NCBI GenBank assembly: GCA_023375785.1
Contig: SZWC01000100.1
Span: 518,369-582,368, forward strand
Direction of reading: 5' to 3'
Length of the DNA: 64,000 nt
DNA from: Penium margaritaceum
Lineage: Eukaryota; Streptophyta; Zygnematophyceae; Desmidiales; Peniaceae
Under the pieces are notes generated by a model that had not been told where the DNA came from, ran no database searches, and was given only the letters and a program-made list of their open reading frames with translations. Positions 62,650 to 64,000 of this stretch are shown one piece after another. Positions within the stretch are counted from its first letter, which is position 1. Each line of letters begins with the position of its first letter. A program made the translations under genes and the position numbers.

Positions 62650-64000
62650 ATATACACTAGTGTACTCTCGTGAGAGAGTTTCCCGGAAGTCGCGAGACGT
62701 ACACTAGTGTACATTTCGCGACTTCCACCACATACACTCTCCCATACACTCATCATATACAATCCGGGGGAGAGGGGGGGTGGACCGAGCGATGTCAACG
62801 GATCCGTCTCCCCCCCCCCAAATACGGGAAAGTGTATGAGGCGAGTGTATGAGGCGGTGTATGTGGGGGGGTACAAAAAAAATACACTAATGAACTCTTG
62901 TGAGAGAGTTTCCCGGAAGTCACGAGACGTACACTAGTGTACGTCTCGCGACTTCCACCACATACACTCACTCATACACTCACCATATACAATCCAGGGG
63001 GGGTGGACCGAGCGATGTCGACGGATCCGTCTCCTCCCCCCAAATATGGGAAAGTGTATGAGGCGAGTGTATGAGGCGGTGTATGTGGAGGGGTAGGAAA
63101 AAAATACGCTAATGAACTCTTGTGAGAGAGTTTCCCGGAAGTCACGAGACGTACACTAGTTTACGTCTCGTGACTTCCACCACATACACTCCCTCATACA
63201 CTCACCATATACAATCCGGGGGGGAGGGGGGGTGGGCCGAGCGATGCCGACGGATCCGTCTCCTCCCCCCCAATACAGAAAAGTGTATGAGGCGAGTGTA
63301 CGAGGCGGTGTATGTGGGGGGGTACGAAAAAATCACACTAATGTACTCTCGTGAGAGAGTTTCCCAGAAGTCGCGAGATGTACACTAGTGTACGTCTCAC
63401 GACTTCCACCACATACAATCCCTCATACACTCACCATATACAATCCGGAAAGGGGGGGTGGGGGGATGGACCGAGCGATGTCGACGGATCCGTCTCCCCC
63501 CCCCCCAATACAGAAAAGTGTATGAGGTGAGTGTATGAGGCGGTGTATGTGGGAGGTACAAAAAAAATACACTAATGAACTCTTGTGAGAGAGTTTCCCA
63601 GAAGTCGCGAGACGTACACTAGTGTACGTCTCGCGACTTCCACCACATACACTCCCTCATACACTTACAATATATAATCCGGGGGGGGGGATGGACCGAG
63701 CGATGTCGACGGATCCGTCTCTCCCCCCCAATACGGGAATGTGTATGAGGCGAGTGTATGAGGCGGTGTATGTGGAGGGGTACGAAAAAAAATACACTAA
63801 TGTACTCTCGTGAGAGAGTTTCCCAGAAGTCGCGAGACGTACACTAATGTACGTCTCACGACTTCCACCACATACACTCTCTCATACACTCACCATATAC
63901 AATCTGGGGAGGAAGGGGGATGGACCGAGCGATGACGACGGATCCGTCTCCCCCCTCCCAACACGGGAAAGGGTATGAGGCGAGTGTATGAGGCGGTGTA
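62650..64000. repeat. Palindrome-rich tandem array, unit about 228 bp
   Basis: Six units are in view; the block TGAGAGAGTT recurs at 62671, 62901, 63123, 63352, 63586 and 63811 (spacings 230, 222, 229, 234, 225). Each unit has (1) a small hairpin CTCTC-GT-GAGAG, (2) a near-perfect 40-42 bp palindrome centred on TACACTAGTGTA, and (3) a long imperfect hairpin of about 150 bp. In (3), CCACATACAC...CTCATACACTC pairs with GAGTGTATGAG...GTGTATGTGG, a G-run pairs with a C-run, and the loop holds the palindrome GACGGATCCGTC. The array leaves the window at 64000. Confidence 0.93.
62685..62726. repeat. 40-42 bp palindrome, first unit of the array
   Basis: GGAAGTCGCGAGACG reads inward to the centre TACACTAGTGTA and back out to CGCGACTTCC. 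The first copy has two mismatches. The copy near 63604-63643 is a perfect 40-bp palindrome. The same element recurs once per unit. Confidence 0.9.

Noticed and set aside
62519-63813. Short plus-strand open frames in the palindromic array
   Set aside because: They recur once per unit with the array, differ by indels in G/C runs and show no domain.

Overview
This is eukaryotic nuclear DNA, most likely from a streptophyte (green alga or early land plant grade). Three things point that way: an intronless gene for a GH63 enzyme of the mannosylglycerate-hydrolase type known from Selaginella, plant-style Copia elements primed by initiator-Met tRNA (TGGTATCAGAGC), and a plant-type telo-box motif. A charophyte such as Chara is my guess, not something the sequence proves. 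Only one host gene is convincing. Most of the window is satellite DNA and nested transposable elements.

Layout: 1-6999 is the gene-bearing part, with the GH63 gene on the minus strand (815-3043), its 5' end repeated after a one-N join, a GC-rich stretch, and a possible first exon near 6176. 7002-18790 is a retroelement nest: a young Copia element (7604-16433, LTRs about 98% identical) sits in what looks like an older LTR, followed by degenerate leader-like DNA with (AGT)30. From 18791 to 62343 runs one satellite field made of a 31-bp monomer in alternating A/B types (62-bp dimer), always in the same orientation. It adds up to about 27 kb. It is cut by a Copia fragment (19098-20226), a Ty3 chromovirus (29913-36022) that itself carries a MITE, a second MITE copy (39098-39791), a 5'-lacking Copia (46551-51914) and an old minus-strand Copia (53560-57250). 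Part of the satellite (about 21.5-29.0 kb) is organised in four higher-order copies of 1.7-2.1 kb.

After a short AT-rich spacer, a different tandem array starts at about 62650 and runs off the window. Its unit is about 228 bp, and each unit contains a near-perfect 40-42 bp palindrome, a long imperfect hairpin of about 150 bp and a small hairpin. This is the most unusual structure here. Other notable points are strongly folded, tRNA-arm-like RNA structure in the LTRs of the young Copia, an extra Ala-rich open frame with a hydrophobic C-terminus upstream of its gag, and a 692-694 bp TA-flanked MITE family.

Caution on assembly: there are four one-N joins (3187, 5899, 14118, 39857). Each is followed by a second copy of the 202-608 bases just before it. 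They look like unmerged contig overlaps, not biology. There is also an 883-base N gap (11011-11893).
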